Shown: positions 1-9,591 of the stretch, in pieces
How the letters are laid out: every line of letters begins with the position of its first letter
Numbering within the stretch: position 1 is the stretch's first letter
Source: Armatimonadota bacterium
Lineage (GTDB): Bacteria > Armatimonadota > Fimbriimonadia > Fimbriimonadales > GBS-DC
Reading direction: 5' to 3'
Length of the DNA stretch: 49,477 bases
NCBI GenBank assembly: GCA_030550775.1
Contig: JAUQOS010000008.1
Span: 1 to 49,477, forward strand
The notes under the pieces: model-generated
Told to the model about the DNA's origin: nothing
Databases searched by the model: none
The model's input: the letters and a program-made list of their open reading frames with translations, nothing else
Made by a program: the position numbers and the translations under genes

Positions 1-203
1 TGGGGTGGGTGTTGAGTTCATTTATTTAGTGTAGCTAAGGAGTGCGCGAGGGGGTGGTAGACATTTGTGTTGAGTTCAAAGGGGGTGGGGGGTCGCGCAG
101 TGTTTAGCATGGCTAAATAATGGCGTGATTGCGACAGCCGCGCAAGCGATAAGCACGCTAATCAGCGGTCAGTGCGACGACTCGGTCGCGGGTCTGCACC
201 CAA
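1..203. other. Non-coding leader region at left edge
   Basis: All three forward frames close within about 55 bases and no reverse gene is convincing. A direct repeat, GTGTTGAGTTCA, occurs at about 10-21 and 68-79. Two TTAG...GCTAA motifs follow it. I see no terminator and no RNA gene. A possible upstream GTG at 125 would extend the permease by 31 residues, but that extension looks non-coding. Confidence 0.4.
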
Positions 204-211
204 GGTACACT
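204..211 (+). promoter_or_regulatory. Putative -10 element GGTACACT
   Basis: It matches the recurrent octamer of this window. Its last T is seven bases before the ATG at 218, so transcription would begin at the start codon (leaderless). No -35 box is evident. Confidence 0.5.
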
Positions 212-217
212 AACCTA

Positions 218-1018
218 ATGATGCGCCGCGTGCGCTTCTACTGGCGGTTGTACAAGGCGTTTTTGCGCACCAGCTTAGTGCGCGAGATGGAGTTCCGCGC
301 CAACTTCTGGGCAAAGGTGTTCTATAACCTCCTGTGGCTGGGTTTTTTCCTTGTCACCCTGAAGATCATTTTTCGCCACACGGACTCGATTGCGGGCTGG
401 AATGAGGCAGAAGCCCTCGTCTTGGCATCCACGCTATATCTGATTGACGCGTTGATTAGCACGCTGTTTTACTTCGGTTTGTCGGAGCTGCCCGCGATGG
501 TGCGTCAGGGCACGCTTGACTTCGTGCTGTTCAAGCCAGTGGATGCGCAGTTTTGGCTTTCGCTTCGGCGTATCAACTTAGACCAGCTCGGCTCGCTGGT
601 AGTGGCAGTGCTGCTGGGCATTTACGCGCTGCTGCAACTGGGCTACATACCGCCTCCGGTGAATGTGCTTTTGTACCTCAGCATGGTGCTCACGGGGGTG
701 TTGATTTTCTATTCATTTCACTTTATGATGATGACGCTGAGCATCTGGTTGGTGCGTGTGGAGAACCTATGGGTGCTCTCGGATGTGTTTGCGCAGCTTG
801 GGCGGTTTCCAACGGATGTGTTTGACCGTGTGTTGCGGCGTGTGTTCACTTATGTGTTGCCGATTGCTTTCTTGGCGACGATTCCCGCCAAGGCGTTGTT
901 GGGCAAGGCGTCTGCGGTGTTTTTGGGGTTTGCAGTGGCTTGGGCGTTTGTGTTTTTCGTTGCGGGGCGGCTGCTGTGGAAGTTTGCCCTGCGCAGCTAT
1001 ACCAGCGCCAGTTCGTGA
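218..1018 (+). CDS. ABC-2 family transporter permease
   Basis: This is an integral membrane permease of 266 residues. Six hydrophobic segments are visible at roughly residues 31-52, 66-87, 120-143, 147-179, 213-235 and 237-258. The motif G-LD-VL-KPVD around residues 96-110 is typical of the ABC-2 permeases formerly called DUF990, which usually occur as pairs of permeases plus one ATPase (established knowledge). The partner ATPase is not in the window and may lie to the left. I chose ATG 218 because a -10-like octamer sits just before it and because the longer GTG 125 start adds residues unlike a permease N-terminus. ATG 221 is equally possible. The substrate is unknown. Confidence 0.8.
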   Translation: MMRRVRFYWRLYKAFLRTSLVREMEFRANFWAKVFYNLLWLGFFLVTLKIIFRHTDSIAGWNEAEALVLASTLYLIDALISTLFYFGLSELPAMVRQGTLDFVLFKPVDAQFWLSLRRINLDQLGSLVVAVLLGIYALLQLGYIPPPVNVLLYLSMVLTGVLIFYSFHFMMMTLSIWLVRVENLWVLSDVFAQLGRFPTDVFDRVLRRVFTYVLPIAFLATIPAKALLGKASAVFLGFAVAWAFVFFVAGRLLWKFALRSYTSASS

Positions 1019-1022
1019 AACG

Positions 1023-1030
1023 GGTACAAT
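1023..1030 (+). promoter_or_regulatory. Putative -10 element GGTACAAT
   Basis: It lies in the gap between the permease stop and the pilin ATG at 1051. The predicted start near 1037 leaves a leader of about 14 bases that contains a purine-rich CAGGGG ribosome-binding site. Confidence 0.55.
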
Positions 1031-1050
1031 CTGAAGCAGGGGTTTATCTT

Positions 1051-1701
1051 ATGCGACGGTTGGGCTTTACGCTGGTTGAACTGCTTGTTGTAATCGCGAT
1101 TATTGCGGTTTTGGCGGCGTTGATTTTTCCTGTGTTTGCCAGTGCACGCGCCAAAGCCCGCCAAACCAACTGTATCTCGAACCTGCGTCAAATCGGAATG
1201 TCTATTGAGATGTACGCGATGGATTACGACGACCTATACCCATTTGCGGTAGACCCGACCGACAAGTATACACCTGAGATTTGGTGGGAGTATCCGCAGT
1301 GGCAGGCGTTGATACCTTCAATGCCGATGCTGCACGAGGTATTGCAGCCCTACCAGAAGAGCCGTGAAATCTGGCGTTGCCCTGCGGATACAGGGATGGA
1401 AGTGCAAGATTTCACGGGTGTGCCGTTTCCCGCGCGCCCGTCGCTTTACGAGCGGTATGGTACCAGCTATTTATTCCGTACGGAAATCGCCTTTCGGCAG
1501 ATGCGCGTGGGCGGTTTCCAGTATAGCGCGCAAATCAATATGCTCTTTGATGGCACAGGCAAGTGGCACGGGAGCAAAAGCCTTTTTCGGGGCGACTACC
1601 CACCAGACCCAAACTACCGCTACAACTGCCTGTTTGCCGACCTGCATGTGAAAAACATCACGCTGGAGCAGATGTGGCAAGCATGGAACACGGAACTGTG
1701 A
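1051..1701 (+). CDS. Prepilin-type N-terminal cleavage/methylation domain protein (type II pseudopilin-like)
   Basis: This 216-residue protein begins with a short basic leader followed by [20 protein letters not shown]. That is the prepilin peptidase site (G/F, with E at +5 of the mature protein) and a hydrophobic helix. It is followed by [18 protein letters not shown] and a [10 protein letters not shown] segment. This architecture is the H-X9-DG / DUF1559-like family, greatly expanded in Armatimonadota and Planctomycetes; the C-terminal half has LFADLHVKN, resembling the H-DG tail. It is probably processed and exported, and its exact role is unknown. ATG 1051 is chosen over an upstream in-frame start because the leader peptide begins there and a promoter-like octamer precedes it. 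The end overlaps the next gene. Confidence 0.85.
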   Translation: MRRLGFTLVELLVVIAIIAVLAALIFPVFASARAKARQTNCISNLRQIGMSIEMYAMDYDDLYPFAVDPTDKYTPEIWWEYPQWQALIPSMPMLHEVLQPYQKSREIWRCPADTGMEVQDFTGVPFPARPSLYERYGTSYLFRTEIAFRQMRVGGFQYSAQINMLFDGTGKWHGSKSLFRGDYPPDPNYRYNCLFADLHVKNITLEQMWQAWNTEL

Positions 1702-3044
1702 TTCTTCGGGCGAACTTGGTGCTGCCGATTAGCCACGACCCCTTGCCCGACGGCGAGGTGGTGGTGGAGCATGGGCGGATTGTGGAGGTGCGCCCGCGCA
1801 GTACGCTGGCGGGCGACGAGGTGTTGGAGTTTGGCGATGCGATTGTGATGCCAGGGCTCATCAATGGGCATAGCCACCTTGAGTACACCGCCTTGCGTGG
1901 ATGGAACGACCGGGTGCCGTTTTTTGAATGGATTCGCGGGCTGGTGTCGCTCAAGGCGAAATGCCCCGCGGAGCTGTGGTTGCCTTCGGCGATGTTGGGC
2001 GCAGCGGAGTTGATTGCCAGCGGCGTGACTTTCGTGTCCGATAACACCGACTCTGGGGCAAGTGCCGAAGCGTTGGCGCGGCTGGGGCTGCGTGGGCGTG
2101 TGTACCAAGAGGTGTTCGGTGTTGAGACAGAGCCCGACGATGCGACCATCCTGCGCGAGTTGGATGCCAAGTTAGACGCCCTGCGCCAAACACTGGCACG
2201 CTATGAAGCCAGCGACCGAATTGGGCTGGGCGTTTCGCCGCATGCCATCTACACAGTACGCGATAGTTTGATGCGCGCGCTGCGCCAGTACGCCCGCGAG
2301 CAGAACTTGCCGCTAAGCATCCACGCTTCCGAATCGTCGGAGGAGGTGGCGTTAGCGCGTTCTGGCTCCGGCTCGTTCGCTGAGATGTTCCGCGAGCGCG
2401 GCATCAACTACCTGCACCCGCGTGTGCCGCCGATTGAGTACCTTTACAACGCGGGGATCTTAGCCAGCGATGTGCAGCTGGTGCATGCGACCCGTGCAGA
2501 GCCACGCGAGATCGACATGATGGCACGCACTAAAGTGAGCGTAGCGCACTGCCCGCGTTCTAACGCGCGCCTGCTGACCGGTATTGCCCCCGTATATGCG
2601 ATGCGCCGTCAGGGCATTCCTGTGGTGGTGGGCACCGACGGTGCCGTCAGCGCGGGCAGCTTGGACATCTGGGAGGAAGTACGCTTCGCAGCGTTAGCGC
2701 AGCGTGCTGCCAGCTATGCGGCGCAGCCCTCGTGGCGCGACTGGATTGGCATGCTCACGCTTGAAGCGGCGAAAGCGTTCGGTGTGGATGCCCATATCGG
2801 TTCGCTGGAGGCGGGCAAACGCGCCGATATGGTTGTAGTGCGCACCACGCGCCCCGCATTCAGCGGCGTTTCCGACCCCTACGCCGCCCTGGTGCTCCTT
2901 GCACGCAGCGAGGACGTTGCCCTTACAATGGTGGATGGGCACATCCTCTACCGCGACGGCAAGCACACAGAACTGGATGTAGACGCCCTGCGCCACAAAG
3001 TAGAAGAGATGACGCGTCACGCGCTTGCTGAGCACCCCACCTAA
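1683..3044 (+). CDS. Amidohydrolase, COG0402 deaminase type (SAH/MTA or aminofutalosine deaminase-like)
   Basis: This is a 453-residue metal-dependent hydrolase of the amidohydrolase superfamily. The first metal motif is at H63-x-H65 in [12 protein letters not shown]214 in [10 protein letters not shown]268 in LVHATRAEP and D319 in VGTDGAVS complete the expected site. The family deaminates purine or purine-nucleoside substrates (MtaD, MqnX, guanine deaminase). The HSHLE form and the 'HxxE' spacing resemble several of these, so I cannot fix the substrate. No menaquinone genes lie nearby. ATG 1683 overlaps the pilin gene by 19 bases. GTG 1698 would instead give a 4-base GTGA overlap and is a plausible alternative. 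Confidence 0.8.
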   Translation: MEHGTVILRANLVLPISHDPLPDGEVVVEHGRIVEVRPRSTLAGDEVLEFGDAIVMPGLINGHSHLEYTALRGWNDRVPFFEWIRGLVSLKAKCPAELWLPSAMLGAAELIASGVTFVSDNTDSGASAEALARLGLRGRVYQEVFGVETEPDDATILRELDAKLDALRQTLARYEASDRIGLGVSPHAIYTVRDSLMRALRQYAREQNLPLSIHASESSEEVALARSGSGSFAEMFRERGINYLHPRVPPIEYLYNAGILASDVQLVHATRAEPREIDMMARTKVSVAHCPRSNARLLTGIAPVYAMRRQGIPVVVGTDGAVSAGSLDIWEEVRFAALAQRAASYAAQPSWRDWIGMLTLEAAKAFGVDAHIGSLEAGKRADMVVVRTTRPAFSGVSDPYAALVLLARSEDVALTMVDGHILYRDGKHTELDVDALRHKVEEMTRHALAEHPT

Positions 3045-3085
3045 AGGGGCAGGAATCTCGAACCGCTGTTCGAATCGCTTCCACC

Positions 3086-4684
3086 ATGAACCGCATCGTG
3101 GTCAAAAGCCCGGCGGATGGCGCGGTTGTGGGGGAGGTGCCCATCACGCCTGCTGAAGCGGTGGCTTCGATGGTAGAGCGCGCTCATAGAGCCTACTTGG
3201 AATGGCGTGCCGTGCCCCTTGTGGAGCGCGCGAGCTACCTGCGGCGGCTCAAACGCCTAATGCTCAAGCGACGCGAGGAGATAGCCACCTTAGTCGCCCG
3301 CGAGCAAGGCAAACCGCGCATTGAGGCGTTGATTGTAGAGCTGTTTCCGCCGCTGGATGTGAGCGCATTTTTGATAGATGACGGCGTGCGCCTGCTGCGC
3401 CCGCGCTCTATCCGCTCCAAAAATCCTTTCTTCCGCGACCGCCGCAGCACTTATTATTTTCACCCCTACGGGGTGTGGGCTGTGATTGCCCCGTGGAACT
3501 ACCCATTTACGATTCCGATGACGCAGCTAATGGCGCTCACGTTTGCGGGCAACGCCGTGTTGCTCAAGCCGTCGCCGCTAACGCCTCTGACGGGCGCGCT
3601 GATTGGCGAGCTGTTTGCGCAGGCGGGCTTTCCTGAGGGGCTGGTGCAGGTAGTGCAAGGAGGTGCGCCGCAAGGCGAGGCGATGTTAGAGCACCCGCTG
3701 GTGCGCGGCGTGATATTCACAGGCAGCGTGCCTGTCGGACGCCTAGTGGCTGAGCGCGCTGCCAAAACCAACAAGAAGGTTATTTTAGAGTTGGGGGGCA
3801 AGGATCCTGCGCTGGTGCTGGCAGACGCTGACCTAAGGCACGCCGCGCAGGGCATTGCGTGGGCAGCGATGGTCAATGCAGGGCAAACCTGCGCGTCGGT
3901 GGAGCGCGTGTACGTAGAGCGCCCGATTTACGAACCGTTTCTGGAAGCACTGCGCGAGGAGCTGGCACGGATTCGCGTGGGGCACCCACTTAGCCCCGAC
4001 ACCGATATGGGGCCGCTAACGGCACGCTTTCAGCTGGAGCGTGTGCAGCAGCATATCGCGGATGCGTGTGCGCAGGGCGGGCGCATGTTGCTGGGCGGGC
4101 GCGTGCGCACCGACTTGGGCGAACTCTACCACGAGCCTACCCTCATTGCCGATGCCACCGATGCAATGCTGGGCATGCGCGAAGAAACCTTCGGACCGCT
4201 GGTAATGGTGCAGCCTGTAGATAGCCCTGAGGAGGGCATCCATAAGGCAAACGACAGCGCGTTTGGGCTAACCGCTTCTATCTGGACGCGCGACCCGCGC
4301 AAAGCCGCCGCGCTCGCCCCCCAACTGGAGTGCGGTTCGGTGAGTGTGAACTCGCATATCGTTGCTTACGGCGACAGCTACGGCACTTGGGGCGGGTTCA
4401 AAGACTCTGGCGTGGGGCGCACCCACGGCGAGTTCGGCTTATACGAACTGGTGCAGGTGCAATATGTGAGCGAGGTGTACACAGGCAAACCTGAGCTGTG
4501 GTGGTACCCCTACAGCGCGCGCTTGCAACGCATCACCGACTGGCTGATGGAGTTTTTGGCAGAGCCGAGCGCGCGCTTGGGGTTGAAGACCGCACGCCGC
4601 CTGCTGCCCGAAATGCGCTACCTCACACGCCACTTCACACCACTTGCTACCACGCTCGGCTTCTGGCGCTACCTGCGATACTAA
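3086..4684 (+). CDS. NAD(P)-dependent aldehyde dehydrogenase
   Basis: This 532-residue protein has all the hallmarks of the ALDH superfamily. WNYP at 137-140 carries the oxyanion Asn, K161 lies in the cofactor site, FTGS is at 211-214, the general base is E235 in LELGGKDP, the nucleophile is C269 in NAGQTCAS, and ETFGP is near 367-371. It oxidises an aldehyde to the acid in the cytoplasm. The C-terminus runs about 50-60 residues past the usual end, with an aromatic and basic stretch resembling ALDH subfamilies that act on fatty or aromatic aldehydes, possibly membrane-associated (inference). It follows the amidohydrolase by 41 bases. Substrate unknown. Confidence 0.9.
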   Translation: MNRIVVKSPADGAVVGEVPITPAEAVASMVERAHRAYLEWRAVPLVERASYLRRLKRLMLKRREEIATLVAREQGKPRIEALIVELFPPLDVSAFLIDDGVRLLRPRSIRSKNPFFRDRRSTYYFHPYGVWAVIAPWNYPFTIPMTQLMALTFAGNAVLLKPSPLTPLTGALIGELFAQAGFPEGLVQVVQGGAPQGEAMLEHPLVRGVIFTGSVPVGRLVAERAAKTNKKVILELGGKDPALVLADADLRHAAQGIAWAAMVNAGQTCASVERVYVERPIYEPFLEALREELARIRVGHPLSPDTDMGPLTARFQLERVQQHIADACAQGGRMLLGGRVRTDLGELYHEPTLIADATDAMLGMREETFGPLVMVQPVDSPEEGIHKANDSAFGLTASIWTRDPRKAAALAPQLECGSVSVNSHIVAYGDSYGTWGGFKDSGVGRTHGEFGLYELVQVQYVSEVYTGKPELWWYPYSARLQRITDWLMEFLAEPSARLGLKTARRLLPEMRYLTRHFTPLATTLGFWRYLRY

Positions 4685-4689
4685 CAGAG

Positions 4690-4697
4690 GGTATCCT
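4690..4697 (+). promoter_or_regulatory. Putative -10 element GGTATCCT
   Basis: It is six bases after the ALDH stop. The predicted start near 4704 is three bases before GTG 4707, and this spacing is the main reason for choosing that start for the sigma factor. Confidence 0.5.
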
Positions 4698-4706
4698 ACA
4701 CGAAAG

Positions 4707-5522
4707 GTGGAAGCGGAACATAGGCGCGACGAGTGGGCCGAAATTCAAGGCTTGGTTATTCGAGTACTTCAACAGCGTGGCACCCCTGAAGGTGAGCAAC
4801 ACGCCAATCGCCTACTGACCCTGCTGCGCCCGCATGTGCTGCAGTTAGTGCGCTCGGTGTGTCGCGACGCCGACATCGCAGAGGATATCACGCAAGAGGT
4901 GCTTGCGCGCCTGTGGAGCCGTTTGGATAGCTATGATGCCACCATCGCCCCGTTTCGCAACTGGATGGCGCAGGTGATCATCAACGCCACCTACAACGCG
5001 ATGCGCGGACGTGCCCGAATCAACCGCCACGAGCTGCGTGAAGCCGACCACCCAAGCGTGCCCAACAGCGAACCCTCCACATCGGTTGGGGAGCTGAGCA
5101 CCGCCCCCGAAGACTTGGTGGAGCAAGTGGCCGCCCGCGAACGAATGGAGCAGATTCTCGCGATTGCGCGCGCCACGCTTAGCCCCGACGAATACTTGGT
5201 CTGGCTGGAGTATACAGTGAACGGTTCCTCGCATCGAGAAATCGCGCTGCTGTTAGAACGCAACGAGAGCTGGGCACGACAAACTTTGTTGCGTGCTCGC
5301 CAGAAACTCGCCGCGGCGCTCGTGCTGAGCCCCAGCGTGCTCAGTGATGAAGAGTTAGAAGTTGCGATTGAACGCTGTCAACGCTCTAGTGAGCCACTCA
5401 GCGCACAAGAGTTACGCCTGTTGCGCACTTACCTTGCTCCTGGCGGGCGTCGTGCGCCTGCATGGCACCACCTGGCACGGTTTCGGCGCATCTGTCTGAA
5501 GCTGCTCAATCACCTAACTTAA
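4707..5522 (+). CDS. RNA polymerase sigma factor, ECF-like (sigma-70 family)
   Basis: The protein is about 271 residues. Region 2 is at roughly 31-102, with DADIAEDITQEVLARLWSRLDSYD followed by the helix FRNWMAQVIINATYNAMRGRAR. An acidic linker follows. Region 4 is at about 156-203, with a helix-turn-helix SSHREIALLLERNESWARQTLLRARQKL. It would direct RNA polymerase to a small set of promoters. A C-terminal extension of about 65 residues beyond region 4 is longer than in typical ECF factors. The next gene looks like its anti-sigma factor. GTG 4707 is chosen from the promoter spacing; upstream in-frame codons overlap the ALDH gene and look non-coding. Confidence 0.85.
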   Translation: MEAEHRRDEWAEIQGLVIRVLQQRGTPEGEQHANRLLTLLRPHVLQLVRSVCRDADIAEDITQEVLARLWSRLDSYDATIAPFRNWMAQVIINATYNAMRGRARINRHELREADHPSVPNSEPSTSVGELSTAPEDLVEQVAARERMEQILAIARATLSPDEYLVWLEYTVNGSSHREIALLLERNESWARQTLLRARQKLAAALVLSPSVLSDEELEVAIERCQRSSEPLSAQELRLLRTYLAPGGRRAPAWHHLARFRRICLKLLNHLT

Positions 5523-5591
5523 CACACTAATGACACAATGCAATGAGCACGACCTTCGCAACGAACGCTGTCACGAAAACCTTGCGACTGG

Positions 5592-5599
5592 GGTACAAG
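5592..5599 (+). promoter_or_regulatory. Possible -10 element GGTACAAG
   Basis: A weak match to the recurrent octamer (final G instead of T), in the 124-base gap between sigma and anti-sigma genes. A leader of about 41 bases would result. The two genes could equally be cotranscribed. Confidence 0.25.
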
Positions 5600-5646
5600 A
5601 AAGTGAAGCATTTCGCTGACCCCGCCCAGTGTAAGAGGCGATACCT

Positions 5647-6786
5647 ATGCGACAAGGACAATCAGGCACGGATGCACGAACGCCGTTAGAGCGGCGTTTA
5701 GGACACCACTTGAGCGCGCAACCGTCGGGCGAATGCTTATCGCTGGAGCAGCTGACTGCCCTAGCGCGCTTGGGGCGCAGAGCGCCCGAATACCGCGAGC
5801 TGATGCACCATGTGATTACCTGCCCTGCATGTCGGCAGGCGTTGTTGCAAGCGCGCGCGTTGGTACGCGCCCAGCGTCCCCGCCCGCTGATATGGCTGCA
5901 GGAAGTCCTGCTGCCGCGCCCGCTGGTATGGATGCCCGCGTTGGGCGCACTCGTTATCGTGGCGTTGTTGGTTTGGTATGGGCGCGGCACGCCGTCGCAG
6001 GTGGCAAGCGTTGCCCCGCGCGAGCCAGCAACAACCGCTGCTCCTATGCACGAAGTACCCACCCCGCCCGCAAAGCGCTCCAGCCAACCGACCCCGCAGT
6101 TGGCGCAAGAGCGCGTCAAGCCGCCTGCCTCAGCCGCCCCGCCACCCTCGCGCGAAACCCCACAACTGCCTGCCAGTCAACGCGAACTGCAAGCCGCGCG
6201 CCAATATGCCGCGTTCGTGCAGCAGGCGGTGAGGCTGTTGCAGCAAGCCACAGCTGCTTTGGAGATGCGCACTATGCCCCGCCCAGCGACCCCGTGGCTG
6301 AGCTTTGTCGAGCCCGATTTGCTCAACAACGCCGCGCTGGAGCCAAATACCCGTCGCTTCCGCTGGCAGCCCGTACCCGACGCCGAAGGCTACGAAGTCA
6401 AGCTCATCCGCGCAAGCGATGGCGCAACGCTGGCAGCCGCGACGCTGGATGCCGCGCAAACCGAACTGGTTTTAGAGGCGCCTCTGCCAGCGGGCAGCTA
6501 CGAACTGCATTTAATCGCTTTTCAGGGGCTACGACAGCAAACCGCGCATGTGCGGTTTTATGTGCTCAATGCGGAGCAACTGCAACAGCTGCAGTGGGCA
6601 CGCCATCACGCTCAAGACAAGCCCCTACTCAGCGCAGCCGTGTTCTACCAAATAGACCGCTATAAAGAGGCGTTAGAATGTCTGGAGCGTGCCGCGCAAA
6701 AATATCCGAACGACGCGCAAGTGGAAAAATGGCGTGCCGTGGTACAGGCACGCCTGCGCCTGCGCGCCAGCGAGTTTGCTCTGTAG
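5647..6786 (+). CDS. Probable membrane anti-sigma factor with fibronectin-like and TPR-like C-terminal parts
   Basis: This is a 379-residue protein. The N-terminal cytosolic part holds a zinc-finger-like H54/H55-C59-C62 motif (HHVITCPACR), as in zf-HC2 anti-sigma domains. One membrane segment lies near residues 93-111. A Pro/Ala-rich stalk follows. Then comes a beta-rich stretch RFRWQPVPDAEGYEVKL...PAGSYELHL, resembling a fibronectin type III or Ig-like fold. The end is a helical TPR-like unit (YKEALECLERAAQKYPNDAQVEKW). Position after the sigma gene on the same strand supports anti-sigma function (inference). The extracytoplasmic domains could sense envelope or substrate status. It converges on rplK with only 16 bases between stop codons. 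Confidence 0.7.
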   Translation: MRQGQSGTDARTPLERRLGHHLSAQPSGECLSLEQLTALARLGRRAPEYRELMHHVITCPACRQALLQARALVRAQRPRPLIWLQEVLLPRPLVWMPALGALVIVALLVWYGRGTPSQVASVAPREPATTAAPMHEVPTPPAKRSSQPTPQLAQERVKPPASAAPPPSRETPQLPASQRELQAARQYAAFVQQAVRLLQQATAALEMRTMPRPATPWLSFVEPDLLNNAALEPNTRRFRWQPVPDAEGYEVKLIRASDGATLAAATLDAAQTELVLEAPLPAGSYELHLIAFQGLRQQTAHVRFYVLNAEQLQQLQWARHHAQDKPLLSAAVFYQIDRYKEALECLERAAQKYPNDAQVEKWRAVVQARLRLRASEFAL

Positions 6787-6802
6787 CTGCGCCAATCGGA
6801 GG

Positions 6803-7228
6803 CTAATCGACAATCTCCACGCCCATTGAGCGTGCCGTGCCCGCGATGATGCGCATGGCTGCTTCGATATCGTAGGCGTTGAGGTCGGGCATCTTGCGTT
6901 CTGCGATCTCGCGCAACTGCTGGCGTGTAATCTTGCCCACCTTCTCGCGCCGTGGGTTGGAGGAGCCTGACTCGATGCCCGCTGCCTGCTTGATGAGGTC
7001 GGAAGCCAAGGGCTGCTTCACGCGGAAGGTGAAGCTGCGGTCTTTATAGACCGTGATTTCCACAGGCAGCGTGAACCCCTTCAGGCTGGCGGTGCGCTCG
7101 TTGAACGCCTTTACAAACTCCATAATGTTCACGCCCGCCTGACCGAGGGCAGGTCCCACTGGCGGCGCGGGAGTTGCTTGACCCGCAGGCAGATTCAGCT
7201 TGATTACCGAGACGACTTCTTTTGCCAT
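6803..7228 (-). CDS. rplK: 50S ribosomal protein L11
   Basis: This 141-residue protein matches L11 throughout. The N-terminus [25 protein letters not shown] is the conserved PAPP loop, and the C-terminal RNA-binding domain carries [14 protein letters not shown] and [10 protein letters not shown]. It forms the GTPase-associated centre with 23S rRNA. A strong ribosome-binding site GGAGGTG precedes ATG 7228. It follows nusG by 12 bases in a secE-nusG-rplK operon. The usual downstream rplA is absent, replaced by a convergent gene. Confidence 0.98.
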   Translation of the reverse strand: MAKEVVSVIKLNLPAGQATPAPPVGPALGQAGVNIMEFVKAFNERTASLKGFTLPVEITVYKDRSFTFRVKQPLASDLIKQAAGIESGSSNPRREKVGKITRQQLREIAERKMPDLNAYDIEAAMRIIAGTARSMGVEIVD

Positions 7229-7240
7229 TATTTACACCTC

Positions 7241-7780
7241 CTACGAAATCTTCTCCACTTGGTCGACTTCCAGTTCCACAGGCGTTTCGCGTCCGAAGAT
7301 GTTGATGAGGATTTTGACTTTGCTGCGTTCGGGGTCTACGCTCTCCACTTTGCCGTTGAAGTCAGCGAATGCCCCTTCGATGACGCGCACGGTGTCGCCT
7401 GGTGAGATGGCGATGCGTGGGCGTTCCCTACTCTCCAGGATTGAGCGTTTGATTTCTTCTACCTCTTCAGGCGAGAGGGGCACGGGCTTGCCACCGGATT
7501 CCACGAAGCCCGTGACGCCGGGCGTCGTGCGCACCAGTGTCCACGTCTCATCATCCAAAATCATTTCCACCAGCACATAGCCGGGGAACACGCGCCGCGT
7601 GACGGTTTGCTTTTTGCCGCCTTTGGTGCGCACCTCTTGTTCGGTAGGGATAAGCACTTGGAAGATGCGGTCGTCCATGCCGCGTGCTTTCGCGCGTTTT
7701 TCGATGGCGAGTTTCACCTTGCTTTCGTGTCCCACTAAGGTGCGCACTACGTACCAAGCGGTTCGGGCGAAGGTGCTCAT
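7241..7780 (-). CDS. nusG: Transcription termination/antitermination protein NusG
   Basis: This 179-residue protein has the NGN domain at about 8-110 (WYVVRTLVGHESKVKLAIEKRA, with FPGYVLVEM) and a C-terminal KOW domain at about 124-178 (ISPGDTVRVIEGAFADFNGKVESVD). It binds RNA polymerase and couples transcription to Rho or the ribosome. The start ATG 7780 has GGAGAG upstream. The operon context between secE and rplK is the conserved one. Confidence 0.98.
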   Translation of the reverse strand: MSTFARTAWYVVRTLVGHESKVKLAIEKRAKARGMDDRIFQVLIPTEQEVRTKGGKKQTVTRRVFPGYVLVEMILDDETWTLVRTTPGVTGFVESGGKPVPLSPEEVEEIKRSILESRERPRIAISPGDTVRVIEGAFADFNGKVESVDPERSKVKILINIFGRETPVELEVDQVEKIS

Positions 7781-7793
7781 CGTGTCCGCTCTC

Positions 7794-8036
7794 CTATCGC
7801 TGCAGCGATTCGATCCAAGCGTCGATGCGCGTGGTGATGGCGGTCAGCACTACATCCCAGAAGGCGAACCACAGTGCCACAACGAGCACAAAGCCGATGA
7901 CCACCAACATCATCTGAGTGGTCTCTTCAGGTGTGGGCTTGACCGCGCGGCGCAGTTCGGCGAGGATCTCGCCGAACCAAGTGCGCAGGCGCGCAATTAG
8001 TCCTGGGCGCTCCGTTTGCGTTCTAAGTGATGCCAT
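7794..8036 (-). CDS. secE: Preprotein translocase subunit SecE
   Basis: A short 80-residue protein with a basic amphipathic segment (TWFGEILAELRRAVKPTPEET) and a single membrane helix at about 40-65. This is the bacterial minimal SecE form that clamps SecY. It is the first gene of secE-nusG-rplK, 13 bases before nusG. No rpmG or tuf gene precedes it; pyrB lies upstream on the same strand. Confidence 0.93.
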   Translation of the reverse strand: MASLRTQTERPGLIARLRTWFGEILAELRRAVKPTPEETTQMMLVVIGFVLVVALWFAFWDVVLTAITTRIDAWIESLQR

Positions 8037-8072
8037 CGTCGCTTGCCTCGCTGTCTGAGCGTTCGGGTTTCA

Positions 8073-8080
8073 AGTATACC
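8073..8080 (-). promoter_or_regulatory. Putative -10 element GGTATACT for secE operon
   Basis: On the minus strand the octamer lies in the 54-base gap between the pyrB stop and secE. A start near 8066 gives a leader of about 30 bases with a GAGG site. Confidence 0.6.
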
Positions 8081-8090
8081 CTATCAGCGT

Positions 8091-9005
8091 CTAAGTTTCG
8101 GTTGCCCACTCTAATACGGCTGCGCGCACATATACGCCGTTGCGCACTTGGGCGAGGATGAGCGATTGCTCGCCGTCGGCGACCTCGTCGGTGATTTCGA
8201 TTCCGCGCTGGATGGGTCCAGGGTGCATTACCATGCAGGTGGGTTTAGCAAGGCGCAGGCGTTCGGGGTTGATTTGGTAGTCGCGGCGGTAGGCGTCGAG
8301 GCTAGGCAGCAGCCCCTGTTGCATGCGCTCGGTTTGAATGCGTAGCGCCATTACCACATCGGCGTTGCGTACCGCTTCATCAGCGTCGTGGGTGTGGTGG
8401 GCGTTTGGCAGGGGGGCATCGGGTTGGAGGGTGGGCGGGGCACATAGCCACACCTCGGCGCCCGCTTGAGTGAGCAAAATCAGGTTGGAACGCGCCACGC
8501 GGCTGTGGCGAATGTCGCCCACGATGGCGATTTTGCGCCCGCTGAGCCAACGTGTAGCAGGATCAGGTTTGCCGAAATGGAGCCATAGTGTGTACAGATC
8601 GAGCAACGCTTGGGTGGGATGCTCGTGCGCGCCGTCGCCTGCGTTCAAAATGGGCGCGTTTGAGACTTGCGCAGCAAGCCAAGGGGCGCCTGCGTGGGGA
8701 TGGCGCAGCACAATCGCGCAGATGCCTTGCGCGTTCAGCGTGCGCACGGTGTCTTGTAAGCTCTCGCCTTTGGCAACGCTGCTGCTTTCGGCAGTGATCA
8801 CCAGCGGGTGGTAGCCGAGTAGCACGGCGGCTTGTTCAAACGCGGCGCGCGTGCGTGTGCTGGGCTCGTAGAACAGCAACGCCACCAACGCAGCTTTGGG
8901 TTGGATAGGTGGATGGGGGGCGGCGGCAAGTCGCTCGCGCCATGTGTCGGCGCGGCGCAACAGTTCCGCTACGGGCAACGCGGCAGCTGTGAGCACATGG
9001 GGCAT
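8091..9005 (-). CDS. pyrB: Aspartate carbamoyltransferase catalytic subunit
   Basis: This 304-residue enzyme condenses carbamoyl phosphate with aspartate in pyrimidine synthesis. Visible motifs are FYEPSTRTR at about 45-53 (carbamoyl phosphate binding), SSVAKGES, the HPHAG loop, NAGDGAHEHPTQALLDLYT, and HPGPIQRGIEI near the C-terminus. No regulatory pyrI is present. It begins 10 bases after pyrR with a GGAGG ribosome-binding site. carA is about 8 kb away in a separate operon. Confidence 0.96.
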   Translation of the reverse strand: MPHVLTAAALPVAELLRRADTWRERLAAAPHPPIQPKAALVALLFYEPSTRTRAAFEQAAVLLGYHPLVITAESSSVAKGESLQDTVRTLNAQGICAIVLRHPHAGAPWLAAQVSNAPILNAGDGAHEHPTQALLDLYTLWLHFGKPDPATRWLSGRKIAIVGDIRHSRVARSNLILLTQAGAEVWLCAPPTLQPDAPLPNAHHTHDADEAVRNADVVMALRIQTERMQQGLLPSLDAYRRDYQINPERLRLAKPTCMVMHPGPIQRGIEITDEVADGEQSLILAQVRNGVYVRAAVLEWATET

Positions 9006-9015
9006 TATGCGCCTC

Positions 9016-9591
<576 letters not shown>

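Noticed and set aside
4644-4706. An upstream start for the sigma factor
   Set aside because: The extra residues overlap the ALDH end and have no sigma similarity; promoter spacing supports GTG 4707.
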